Assembly (NCBI RefSeq): GCF_029227915.1
Contig: NC_079886.1
Location: 18,824,501-18,888,500 of the forward strand
DNA length: 64,000 nucleotides
Direction: 5' to 3'
Source of the DNA: Hydractinia symbiolongicarpus
Lineage: Eukaryota; Cnidaria; Hydrozoa; Anthoathecata; Hydractiniidae
The position numbers were made by a program, and so were the translations under genes. Position 1 is the first letter of the stretch. Each line of letters begins with the position of its first letter. The notes below the pieces were generated by a model, which saw only the letters and a program-made list of their open reading frames with translations, made no database searches and had not been told where the DNA came from. Positions 15,927 through 26,916 of this stretch are shown piece by piece.

Positions 15927-17125
15927 TGTAGCAATGCTGTCCTATTGTGCTGATAACCAAAGATTTTAGTGTGTGAGCTGAAACAACAGATCTAAAAGAG
16001 AGTTCTCTCTAATGAACTCCAGTAATAGCACTTTTGTATAACGCTGGGAATCGGAATTTCTGTAAACCCGACATGGAAATGTGAATGGTTTCATTGGATA
16101 ACACAGGAAGAATGTAAAATATAAATGGTATTGTTATGTTTTAATGGTTTCTTTTATTATTTAGGATCAAAATCTTTAAAACTGTACCTATATTTAAGAA
16201 TATTTTTTCCCTAAGAGTTGCAACTAGAACAGCTCGCGTGATGAGGTTACATAAATAGATATGAAAATATGAAAGACATGTTTAATGACATGGAATAATT
16301 GTCTATCGTCTGCTCTGTTACATAATTGGTTAAGAATAGGTCACAATAAAGTTTGATCACTTTGACCTTAGATGACACGACATGTAGATAATGAGCAGAG
16401 CTGCTCCTAACAATAAAAAACTTTAATGGACTTCCGGAATTATTTAAAAGTTGTTCAGATGCCAGTATGATGAAGAAGCGTTCAGTAAAATTTAAGGGTT
16501 CCTAAAACTCCTGCATTTCATACACAGAGATTCTTGTCTTTTTAACATTCGAGGCCAGCAACGAAGAAACTTGTTAGCCGCCAAGTAAGCACTAACGGCT
16601 CTGACATCAGGAAAGAAACCCAGGGACGAGTTTTATATAAGACTGATTGCCACAAAACATTCTTGGCTGCGCTTTCTAACATTTTGGCATTGCTGCTAAA
16701 TATGTATAATCTTCGTAATAAAAATAGCAAAATTTTCGAAATATTAATTCTTCAAATACAGACGTTGCCAACCGGAAGCAATCTCTAATGATCTTTTCCA
16801 GATACTAAACATTTGAAATTGCGTTCTAAAATTTTAAAATATGGAAATACTTTTAAATACGCTGTAAACATGGTAACAATACGAAACAAACATACACACC
16901 TCTTGATAGTGATTTAAAACTTACTGTATTCAAAAATGATAGAAAATATGATTTCTTCATGCAAGTCAGGTTCCAAGCAAACGAATCTAATGTTAGACTT
17001 TTCCATAAATGCTATTGCCAAAAAATGTTTGAATAGTACCAGGTTAATTCGTATTAGTAACGCTTTAATATGTGTTCAGACATTTCTTGAGGATGATTTG
17101 CTAATATCGTAATGTCAAGATGTCG
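15927..17125. other. Intergenic upstream of the GPCR
   Basis: No coding exon or recognisable repeat. The GPCR promoter should be at the left end. Confidence 0.45.
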
Positions 17126-17415
17126 ATACCGACTGGTAGCCTTGTGGTAGAGCGATTGCTTCCAGTGCGCGAGGTCTTATGTTAAAAACACGGCCGAGTT
17201 ATACCAGAGACTATAAAAGTGTGAATCTATCCTTTCTGCTTAGCGTTTAGCATAAATATAGATTGATATTTTTGGCAGTTGTCTGTTTAAGCGGCTGTTG
17301 TGCTTGTACGCCTTTTATAGTTTAAATGGAAGCTTTAGATGCACTATAGCAGTACCAATGGGATCTAAAGAGGTTATCCTGGATAAACAATTTCAATTAT
17401 AATAATAATAACATA
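17126..17415 (+). mobile_element. tRNA-derived SINE, family 2, copy b
   Basis: Plus-oriented relative of 13040-13370. The head 'ggtagccttgtggtagagcg' is tRNA-like (A box). The body shares 'tttaaatggaagcttta' and 'gcactatagc', and the 3' end is an ATA/AAT-rich tail at 17396-17411. The B box is degenerate, so this copy is probably inactive. Confidence 0.72.
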
Positions 17416-18560
17416 CCAGACATAGATGTAAAAAATAATTTTTGTTGTTTGCGTCGATTTCATAAAAAAATGTTCCTTTTTTGGTAGTAAACTTTGCATG
17501 GCTTCGACATTTAAAGTACTACCATTTTGACCATAGTCAGAAAGCACAGGGTAAAAAGGTCGAGAAGAAAGATATGTTCGTGAAAACTTGAAATTTTTAT
17601 TTCTTTTTTTATAAGTTGAAATTTCAACTTTGGTCGTAAAGCTTTTTATAGTTTTCGTTGTAAGTCTAAAGCAACAAAAACATAAAATTGGTTTATCAGA
17701 AAAAAAAAATTCAGTTCTTTTTCGCCATATTTATTTTTGCAGAATACTTCGAGTAATATCAAGTAAACTTGTCAGAAATTTGCCCGCCATACATATATCG
17801 CGTTTGCTATTCCGGGATTACATAGCATGACTTTTTTCTTTCGCGCCCTTCATTTATATAAGAAGGATTAGGCGTTAAGGTTTTAGTGGCATTGAGTTTG
17901 CTCACAGTGTATATTTCATGTTTTCATTTTTTTAAAAAACCCGCAACAATTGTAGGCAAAGCATAAACCTCAAAGCTCTGCATTTGTGTTCGATCTATTA
18001 AATGAAAAATATCTTAATTGTTTTTGTTCATACGTAGGTGTGGCGTGGTCATGTTAGCACGGTCCAGTCCCCGGGGAGGAGACCAAAACGCACTTAAGAG
18101 AGAAGAACGTACTGATGTTAGTAGCAGCGCACATGTAAATATATGATATTAGTAACGTAATCCAAAATATATAATCCTTATTTTATAAAAGTAGTTTATA
18201 CTGTGTAACGTGACATAGATGCTACTTTAGCTGATAGATTCGTCAAGAGAACAACATCTAATACTCCGAAACAGAACTTTAATCCATTACCAATCGACAT
18301 AATCAATGTAATGTGGCAAACATTAAATAAACTTAATGACTCATCCTCAAATGCAATGTGAAGTTATATAGGATATCTATTTTATTGGGATTTTGAATGT
18401 ACATGCCTATCAGGGAATTACATAAAACTGAGAAGTTATAATTGTCCCTCCTGGAAAAAACAAGGCCCAGAAATCGTGACTCAATCAACCACGCTACCAG
18501 TAAAAGAAGCATAATTTATTTAAAAATAGACTATTTAAGAAACCCTATTTAAGAAAAGAA
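17416..18560. other. Intergenic, no gene seen
   Basis: AT-rich sequence without a supported exon. The 66-codon ORF at 17630-17830 has no recognisable family and I treat it as chance. Confidence 0.45.
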
Positions 18561-18564
18561 TTCG

Positions 18565-18682
18565 GGAAGATTTCAATCTCGTCCCCAGAGCTTCTTTTTC
18601 CCTTTCTGATATGCGTGCTGGCGCGAACAGCCACATATCAGAAAGAGAAAAAGAAGCCCTGGGAACAAGATTGGGAAGATTT
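18565..18682. mobile_element. Hairpin MITE with 9-bp target duplication (Mutator-type by TSD length)
   Basis: The element at 18574-18673 is almost entirely two inverted arms of about 42 bp (18574-18615 and 18631-18673). They begin CAATCTCGTCCCCAGAGC and contain CTTCTTTTTC and TTTCTGATATG. The flanks GGAAGATTT at 18565-18573 and 18674-18682 are identical, a 9-bp target-site duplication typical of Mutator-like elements. Partial relatives occur at 25711-25765 and, as end fragments, near 24108 and 60391. Confidence 0.82.
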
Positions 18683-18692
18683 AAATTTGTAA

Positions 18693-18950
18693 GTTGAACC
18701 GTTTTAGCTTAGTGGTAATTGCTTAGTAGCTTAATGGTTATAACTCTACCACTTTGTGCGGGAGACCGGGGTTCGTTTCCCCTTGGCGGTAATTCAATAT
18801 GGGCGAGTGAATGTTAACATAGCCCTGGGTTAACCCAAGCCGTGTGAGGGAAATTGGGGAGATGGTACATTGTGTGGGCTGTGGAATTTTACATGGAGTT
18901 GTCTAATGACCCTAATTGGATCTGCATAGCTCAAAATGAGCACTCTCTTT
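18693..18950 (+). mobile_element. tRNA-derived SINE, family 1, copy c
   Basis: Plus-oriented copy with a clear head: A box around TTAATGGTTATAACTC and B box GGGGTTCGTTTCC at about 18767-18780. It is followed by the family body ('gtgaatgttaacatagcc', 'tgggttaacccaagcc', 'gagggaaattggggagatgg'). The 3' third is missing. It lies just 3' of the Canopy gene, on the opposite strand. Confidence 0.85.
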
Positions 18951-19089
18951 CATTCAAAAAAGATCGTGTTTGATGCATTCAGAAATATCAAAAAACAAAA
19001 TTACAATTTAAATGTAACTAATAGACTACAAGAAAATAATATTAATAAAATGAAATGTTAATAATTACAAGGCGTGCGAAAAATAAAAA

Positions 19090-22000
19090 TTATAACTCCA
19101 TTTTTTTACCACTGTGGAAATCGACTTTTTCGCCATTTTTGTCCACGCTTGCTGGTTTCTCTGCAAAATCAGGAATGTCTGTGGACGCCGCTAAACAATC
19201 TAAATGCAGAGAATAAAAACAATTATTTTCCTAGACCGGATCCAGTCGGTATTAAAAGTTGACAGCTACTGATAGCTACCATTTTTGTCTGACAGAAAGT
19301 ATACCTATGCTTCTTGCCTACATATCGTTCTTAAGGTATTTTTCCACTTCGTGAGAGTGCCACTGACTGTACACAGAGGTAGATTTTATAAAACATGACT
19401 TGAAAGATGTTTTGATAAAAAACATGTTTCATGCATTAAATGCATTATCAAATAAATAAATAAAGTCAATAAACATAAAAAAAAAATAAAGTGGAATATA
19501 CCATGTTGTTTTGGATTCAAAACTCTTTCGGCACAAAGAAATTCTAATGGGTCATCTTTAGGTTTGTGTATGTACCAATCCATTATATCGTCCTCGTATT
19601 CTTCAATCATTTGATTGCACTAAAAACGTGTTAAACTGAATCACACATGGTTTCCCTTTGAACACGCCTAGTTTTAAGTTTCTAGTTTTAAAAACGTTCG
19701 GCAAATTACACACTTGCTGGTATTATAACCAAGGTTTTGCGTAGGATAAGGGTTGGTTTTAAATTTTTAAAATGTGCTGAACATATTCTTGAATCTTTTC
19801 CAGGTTCAAATAACTTAGTTTTTAAGCCTGGCTTTAAGCGATTGACAAGGTTGACCCAGATCTTTCTGGAAGCTTGATCTTTTTTGATAGTTGGAAACGG
19901 TGTCAATGAAAATAACTCACACAAAATCCACATTTTTGTTGTCTGGTGTACTTCACAAAAACTTTCCTTTTTTAGCTTGTAGCTATCATTGAAGCAATTT
20001 CCTACTGCACAATGTAACCCTATTCCACCAACAACAGTGAAAACATACGCGAATGCTCTATTGTTTTGGTGCATTGATATAAATCACACTGTTTGTTAGA
20101 GGAAATAAAAATATAGTACAACCGAAAAAAGAGTGAACAGAAAACAACAAATAAATAAATAAACAAGCAAAAAACAACAAACGAACGAACGAACGAACGA
20201 ATGGTTACCTGGAAATACATTCTGCTTATTTCAAACGTTGGGTCCTCCACCATAGATTCAGGGGCATCTAACTTTAGTTTTAACCCACTTGTTCCCATCA
20301 TGTCTTCCAACTGTTGTCTAAACATGCTTTTCACTAAGCAAAAAAAGTTAAATTCCCGATAAACTACCGCTCTTGTTCGCTCGAAAAATACTGTAATATA
20401 TAAATTTATTTCATTATATCTGCATATGACACCATCGTGAGATGAACTGTCTTGGCTAATCCCTACTTTACATCTAGAGCTCCTTTTATTTACCAAATAG
20501 ATGAGAGAATAATTGTTATAATTTGAGCGAATGCAGCAAAAAAAAGGTTCAGACAGATTTCTTGAGGTTAACATTTGCCGAAAAGGTCCAAAAATAACAT
20601 ATTTTTTTTTTGTACAATAATAACTACGGACCTGAGCAATGAAAACTTTAAAAGTCGGAAAGCCCTATTAGCAGGACAAGAATGTTTTTCGTGGAATAAC
20701 TCTAGGTCAAATATTTATACGCAAATCTTTGAAACGCAAAGCCCAGACAGATTTTCTATGCAGGATGATATTCTAATTAGTGGACGAGAGAAGAAAAGTA
20801 GTTGAAAATTATTTTATCATGCTTTAAATTTTTCAAAAAAAAACATGTAGTATTTTTTCATGAAACAATTTTTTTTTTATTTTTTATAATTTATTAAAAA
20901 TACAGAAGAAAAAAATATTCCCAGGCGTTTAGGGCGTCAAACTGTGACATACTCCTTTCCTCCGCCCGCCCACCACGTTTGCGCCTCCCCTTTTGAATTA
21001 GCACAGCCAGTACTAATAAGGGATATTGACGGTCAAAAAAACAGTGAAGCTCAATAATCTATGTTTCCAATCAAAAAAGAAGCGATCTTTCGCGTGTTAT
21101 CGCTTGTCGTAGCTAATTGCTGGAAAAGTTTTAAAAAACCAGCGCACTCTTTTTTTTCTGCAATTCGAACTCAACAAAAAAAAGCGAGAACAATCTAGGG
21201 ACGAGATGTTATAACTAAAAAAGAGTCATAACGGGCCACTTTTATTGTGTAACATTGTGTAATATAACATTGTAACGTGAAGTACGTTGAATGAGCACTA
21301 ACCAAGTGCTCACTCTGATTTTCTGATGTTTGACTAATATGTTACATGTTTAACTCTGTTTTAATCTTCGCTACAACAAGAAAAAATATTAGTTAACTTA
21401 CCTCCTTTTAAATATGGAAAATCAGGCCCAGCAATTGATCGATATTGTTCCACATTTTTACATACTTTTTCCAAAATGTCCATTAACCTCAGCTCGCTAA
21501 ATATGAAAACACATTTTTTCAGTTACATGGACAATAAGTTACGGCAAAGAGACTTCATTCTTAACACTTAGCGTAATACATCAGCGAGCGGGTTTCCATC
21601 CGTGGTACTAAAAGTGGAAGCCGCAGACGAACACACTATATACTCCGTTCACCTTTTGCGCAAATGCATCGAAAGGTGGGCAGAGTTAGCTGTGTGTCCT
21701 CTTACATTCACGTGATATCGAGCCTTGCGTATGTCTTTGTAGTCATGTAGCTATCAAACTGTTTGAGTCCCTATCCAAAGAGCAGAGGGTCAATCAATTT
21801 TAGTTCCTCTTTTCCACCTGCAACCCTCTTAGTAAACACAAACAAACAAACAAACAAACAAAAGCAAACAAACACGGAAATAACCACGCTCAGATTTCTA
21901 CAGAAGCTTTGTTCAAACCGACAGCAGTGTATGGTAGTATAAAGTGCGCCTTTAACAATCGCAACAATGACAACAAACAACAAACAACGACAATGACGAC

Positions 22001-22791
22001 AATAACAACAATAACAACAAAAATAAAAACGAATACACGACGCCGATAACAACAACAACAACAACAACAGAACAACAACAACAACAACAACAGCAAAAAT
22101 ACTAACGAAGTCTTGTAGTCAATTTTCTTTCCATTTCTTTCGTCAATTTTTTCTTCTCCGTCCAGACGATTTGTTAGCCACAAGCTTTCTTTCACATCTT
22201 TAGTTTTGTTGACTTCGATAGATAATTCTTGTGCAAGCACACGACACACTGTTAAGAAAAATAAGTTACCGGAGTCAAGAAACGTCGAAGGGCACAAAAA
22301 CCAGAAAGAACTTATAATTCTTCCTCAAATAACCCAAGGCGGATCTTGATCAAAATATGTTAAGGCATGACTGCAAAGTTCTATATTCATTTTCACAAGT
22401 AATTATATCGGCTGTTTCGATATTAGATCAACGCATTTGGACAAATCCCACTTCTAATCAAATGTGGCTAAAAAGCTGTCCTTGTTTCAACAATTTTTTC
22501 TGCAGGCCATCAAGTCGCGGAATTAACCTGTTCGTTTTGCGCAGTGTACGACTTGACATTCATTAAAGATATGATCTTTGTCAGTAAATAGGAAAGGATC
22601 CATTAAAAAGCTCTACATTGATAGAAACAAATTTTACCTTGGCATTTTGTAGGTCTTTTATGAGCGTTTTTGGAGTATTCAACTAATTTTGGATGTCTTG
22701 GTTTTTTCTCTTCTGAATTTTCTTCTTCTTTTTTCGTATAAACAGCATAAAGAAATAAGAACAACACAACAATATATTTTTGTATCTCCAT
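19090..22791 (-). CDS. CNPY: Canopy (CNPY3/4-type) ER saposin-like protein
   Basis: Six exons: 22638-22791, 22107-22248, 21402-21496, 20209-20333, 19502-19619, 19090-19199. They total 744 nt (247 residues) with consistent phases. A signal peptide (YIVVLFLFLYAVYT) is followed by a charged linker. The saposin-like Canopy fold starts at PTKCQVCRVLAQEL and continues through SELRLMDILEKVCKNV, QCNQMIEEYEDDIMDWY (the Q closing exon 4) and FLCAERVL, to the DCLA start of exon 6. The six Canopy cysteines are visible. The protein ends KKMEL, a KDEL-like retention signal, consistent with ER residence. Vertebrate CNPY3/4 are cochaperones for Toll-like receptor folding, but the client here is unknown. The divergent neighbour at 23326 is a paralogue. 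Intron 4 contains a THAP-domain remnant and intron 2 an AAC repeat. Confidence 0.9.
19706..20060 (-). pseudogene. THAP-domain fragment in Canopy intron 4
   Basis: An open minus-strand frame carries a C2CH THAP zinc-finger pattern: CAVGNC, then FPTIKKDQASRKIWVNLVNR, then CSAHF. It has no further domain and no obvious start or splice context. It is most simply a remnant of a THAP-containing DNA transposon (P-element or similar type) in the intron. An alternative exon is possible but unsupported, because exons 4 and 5 of the host gene join in phase without it. Confidence 0.6.
22030..22096. repeat. AAC/CAA microsatellite
   Basis: A run of AAC triplets with a few interruptions, preceded at 21838-21862 by an AAAC tract. 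It lies just 3' of Canopy exon 2, within intron 2. Confidence 0.9.
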
Positions 22792-23325
22792 CTTGATGTG
22801 GAATGTCTGCGGGGTGAAACAATCCTCTGTGATTTATTGAATGTTACTACACTCTTTTGAATTCGATTGGATATTTTTTAAAATTAAAACTATCAAATGC
22901 TCAGTGAATTTTGAAAACAAAAAACATGCAGCGAGTGAGTTCTGCACAAAGATCACGCTGATCAACTCGTGCGTCGCATACTTTTAACTCGAAATTCGAG
23001 TGTTTGTTTTGTTTGTTAGTTTACGATCCACTGCGTCGCAAGTTACACTCACGTGCGTAATATGCAAGCCAGATCTATCATAGTTTAAAACAAAAATCCC
23101 TTCGATTAATCATATGTTATGAGCGACTAAATCAATATAATTTTAATCGATACACATTTTGTAAATAAAACGCATGCGCGAGATAAAAATGTTGACACAA
23201 CTGAGCAAAGTGAACACGTGTACACAAAACACGATTATTGACAGACAAAAAATGTTAGATTATGTTATCACTCACAGAAAAAATATTACCACTTATAGAG
23301 TTTCCTATGAGAATATCTTTACAGA
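22792..23325. promoter_or_regulatory. Shared bidirectional promoter region of the divergent Canopy pair
   Basis: These 534 bp separate the two start codons. They contain two CACGTG E-box palindromes (near 23052 and 23215) and a GCATGCGC motif near 23172 that resembles an NRF1 site. I see no TATA box at a convincing distance and no strict CCAAT-N9-CCACG ER-stress element. Shared control of two ER proteins from one short intergenic region is inference. Confidence 0.45.
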
Positions 23326-25901
23326 ATGAATTGTCGTAAAATTATCAGGCTGCTAAGTATTAGTTTTATAACCAGTCAAATATTTCAACTGACGTCAGCA
23401 AATATAGATGAAAAATACATTGAAGTAGATGGGATTAAGGTGCTGCGGGAAGATTTCGAAAGTGCACAAAGAGAAAGGGAAAAAAACGAAAAACGCAAAA
23501 GATCTGAGCCAACAAATAATTTTGATTTAGAAAATATCTTAGAGTCAAAAGAAAGTTTACGTTATTCAAAGAAATTGCCGAAATATTGTCACGGTAGGCA
23601 GCCTCTTTCCCAGATCTCATTTTATCCAATGTTATGGCTTTATTTTTTGTTTTCTTATTTTTCAAAATTTAAAATTTAAATTGGAGAAATTATATTAGCA
23701 ACAAACAACTCGTCGCCAGGACTCTTTTACAACTATATGCTGATAGGAGCTCTTACAATTCCAGACATAACTTTTCTTGCCAAAGGCCGTTTTTTGGCTA
23801 TTTAAGGAGCCAAACGGGCTGCTAAAGTTGTACTTCTTTTAAGGTGTGTAGGCCAAGTAATCAACGTTGAAACTCCCTAGATGCACTTTTAACAAAATCC
23901 GCTAACGTCAGCGAAAAATATCATTTAGGATGTAACCAAAACCAAAGATCTGAACCCCTTTTACTTAAAAAAAAAATACAAAGGGCGCTGGGGAAGAGTT
24001 TGCATAGTTTTTTGCATAGTTTTTGATAGTTTTTTTGCCCTCATTTGCAATAACGTATATCCGGGATTGTAGTACGGAGCTATCCTGCAATCTGCTTGCA
24101 GAAGAGATCTGGGGACGAGGTTGAACAACAAATTTCGTGCAGGTTTTGATTACAAAAAAATTGAACTCACTTATTATGGGAACGATTTGAAAGGAAAGTT
24201 TAGCAACATCAATATTTCTTTTTTTTTAGTGTGTAGATTATTCGCAGAAGACTTTATATCATACCTCAAAGAACATGGAGTAGTAAAGAACGATTCGGAC
24301 ACTGCTGTATATAGCTACGAGTATGTATCCAGTGTATAACGAAAAGAAAAGACAAACTTTTGTATTTATCAACCTGCTTGTCTCAACACATAGTTATTTG
24401 TTTTTATAAAAAAAGTGAAACTTTTGCATCCATTACTTTATGCACCCTACTTCATGCAACTGAGGAATAAAAAGACTTTTTTGTACAGAGACTCTCAGTT
24501 TAAGCATCTAAAAATCAGCGTGGAAAACTCTTTGGAATTAGAAAAAAAAAATCCATTATTATTCGTAAAATTTGCCAGGGCTTCATTTTCATTGCTTTAC
24601 GATACATCTCGCGGGATGTTGTCGAACTTGCATGTGACCAGGTAACATTTCGTCCGTTACGAAATAGAGAAGTCGAAAGTGTGATAGTGGTCATACATAC
24701 CCAAAGAAAGAATATGATTACCTAAATTTCTCATTATTTTTATTTTAGTGAACACTTTGCGTACGAAGCTTTTGAACATGTTTGTAATGGTATGAAAGGC
24801 TATAGAGTGACGAGACTTGAACAATTTCGTTACACCAAAGGACGTAAGAAAAAACATATCATTAATTTCGGCGAATTTTTATTTTTTGCCAAAAAAAGTT
24901 TAGAATAGTCTCCGCAGTGAAACTTTTTAGCTCCTTAATTTCAGACCTTGTAGGGGGATCTTGAGAACAGATTTAAAAAAAAAGATTATTACACCTTTCG
25001 TAATGATTTGGTAGCCCTTCCCCCAAGGGTAGACGTACGAAAAATTTTTTTTCTTTCTGCATTAACTCCGCTTAAAAAATTAATCCTGGTTAACGATTAA
25101 TTCAAATTTTTAGCCTCTCTTCTGCGTCAAGTGTACAACGAAGCACAAAGAGGATCAAAAATTAAAAAATGGGTTTACAATACTCCTGAAGAAGATATCG
25201 ACGATCCAACTGGTGAAATACGACGATTGACAGAGAAGGTAAAACTATTATCATAAATTAAACTTTTGTATTGCTAATTCAAACTGTTCTTAATGTGATT
25301 TGACCATTGGCAATACTTCCATAGATTGAGAATGTCGAGCGATAAAAAAACGCGGGATGACCCGAGGGAGGCGCTGCGCATAAATTATATGCATAAATTA
25401 AGTATAAATTATAATTTTGTTTTTTTTTAGTGTAAACGGCTGACGAAAAATTTCAGACGGACGTTATTACTCTGGTTTCAGCATCAAGAACATGATTTAA
25501 TTGAATGGTTTTGCAAACATATCTACTTGAAAAATAAAAATCAAAGTAAGTTAGACATCAATCATTATCTTTGTTTACATTTAAATAAATACGGAACAAT
25601 ACGAAAGAATTAAAAAATATAATTAAAAAAAACACGACCAACCGTAACAACATTTGTTCATATCGCACTGATGAAAGGACTTAATTCCGTCACCGAACAG
25701 GCCAATATTGGTTGACCCCAGGGCTTCTTTTTCGCTTTCTGATATGTGGCTGCGCGCCAGAGTTTCGTTATTAGTTACCAGGCAAAACGCAAAGTCAGGT
25801 TTCACATGCAAATTTTTGTTATTTTAGAATGTTTGACACATAAAAAACTTGATCAGGAGAAACAAGTGACGAAAGAAAATAATACAAAAGATGAACTGTA
25901 G
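23326..25901 (+). CDS. Divergent Canopy-like ER protein with C-terminal KDEL
   Basis: Seven exons: 23326-23593, 24230-24320, 24489-24641, 24749-24843, 25114-25238, 25431-25545, 25828-25901. They total 921 nt (306 residues), all GT-AG with matching phases. An N-terminal hydrophobic segment (LLSISFITSQIF) is followed by a charged region of about 60 residues. The Canopy-type cysteine pattern follows: KYCHVCRLFAEDF, FEHVCNGM, KCKRLTKNFRRTLLLWF, EWFCKHIYL and KCLTH. The protein ends in KDEL. Introns fall at positions and phases equivalent to the minus-strand Canopy gene. The 95-nt and 125-nt exons have identical lengths in both, while this gene has an additional 153-nt exon (exon 3, SQFKHLKISVENSLELEKK...). 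The sequence is much diverged, so orthology to a named Canopy member is not claimed. A partial hairpin-MITE copy lies in intron 6. Confidence 0.82.
24095..24125. repeat. End fragment of the hairpin-MITE family
   Basis: GATCTGGGGACGAGGTTG near 24107-24124 matches the terminal motif of the element at 18574-18673 in reverse orientation. It lies in intron 1 of the plus-strand Canopy-like gene. Confidence 0.45.
25711..25765. repeat. Half copy of the hairpin MITE
   Basis: Contains CCCCAGGGCTTCTTTTTCGC and TTTCTGATATGTGGCTG, one arm of the element at 18574-18673, without the matching second arm. Intronic, in the Canopy-like gene. Confidence 0.65.
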
Positions 25902-26916
25902 CAATAAAGAAATAACGATCCTTACTGCGCATGCGCTGAATTTAGATCATCACACGAATAAACACCACAATAAGAAACAAATTTGAAACGAAAAAGTCAA
26001 GAAAAAACACTGATTATCAATATATTCACATATATTTAATAAAATATAGTTGTAAAAAAACTATAAGAATATATAATGTATAGATTTAAAAAAATTATCT
26101 TTCACTGAATAAACTCGTGAGAACTGGAAGCAGTCAAGAAATTTAGGAACGCATAATCCAATGCTAGCGTACTAAGCTCCACTTGTTTTTTAATATTGCA
26201 CCAAAGTTGGCAAATTACTTGTCACAGTGATATGACTTTGCGATCAAGAATATGGTGTAATACATTGCAGATATACCCTGTCATACAATGATCTGATATT
26301 TTTCTTTTACTACTTTTACCTGAAGATATTTTTATGAGTCAATCTCTAGGTCTATGGAAACAATGATTTCCGATGTTTTTTACGAGTTTATAAAAAATTC
26401 TCAAAAATCACAAAAAAAATTGAAACAAAACAAAACAATTTGGCTTTAAAGCGAATATACATTCACTAATGCTGGAAGTACAATACGCAGACTTGTATAA
26501 TTTAGTCCCCTATGACGCAGTAATTATTTCGTCCCGGCGACACAGTCATCATTTAGGCCTCAGTGACACAGTCATCCACAATAACAAGCAACACGGTCAC
26601 CGACCTTATTAAACACAGTTCAGCAAACACAAGAGATTATTAGCAGGATCGTAAATTTGAGTAAATATTTTTCAAAAACCAAAAAAAGAAAATTTCGATA
26701 TAAATTTTTCTTTTTTTATCACTTCCTCTAATACGTCCAATTTCCGATTAATCTAAAATAGCGAGAAAACAGTAATCTCACAAGTTATACATCAGTTGAT
26801 GTTCGGCTCAAATATGCCGGGACATCACATAGGAGAAATTTAAACACACAAAAAAAAGAATGCTGTTTTTTTTCTTGAGATATCTTACCTGCAGTATTCC
26901 GTTCGTATACGCCTCA
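25902..26916. other. Convergent intergenic region, Canopy-like gene and SHMT2
   Basis: Holds the 3' ends of two converging genes. At about 25926-25938 there is a perfect palindrome, TGCGCATGCGC followed by T, equal to the core NRF1 consensus but placed just after a stop codon. The rest is AT-rich and unremarkable. Confidence 0.5.

Noticed and set aside
18693-18800. Functional tRNA gene on the plus strand
   Set aside because: It has A and B boxes but cannot fold into a full cloverleaf, and it continues into the SINE body shared with three other copies.
21771-22100. Minus frames with Leu/Cys/Val-rich runs resembling a membrane protein
   Set aside because: Translation of the AAC microsatellite in Canopy intron 2. 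Only 22107-22248 is coding.
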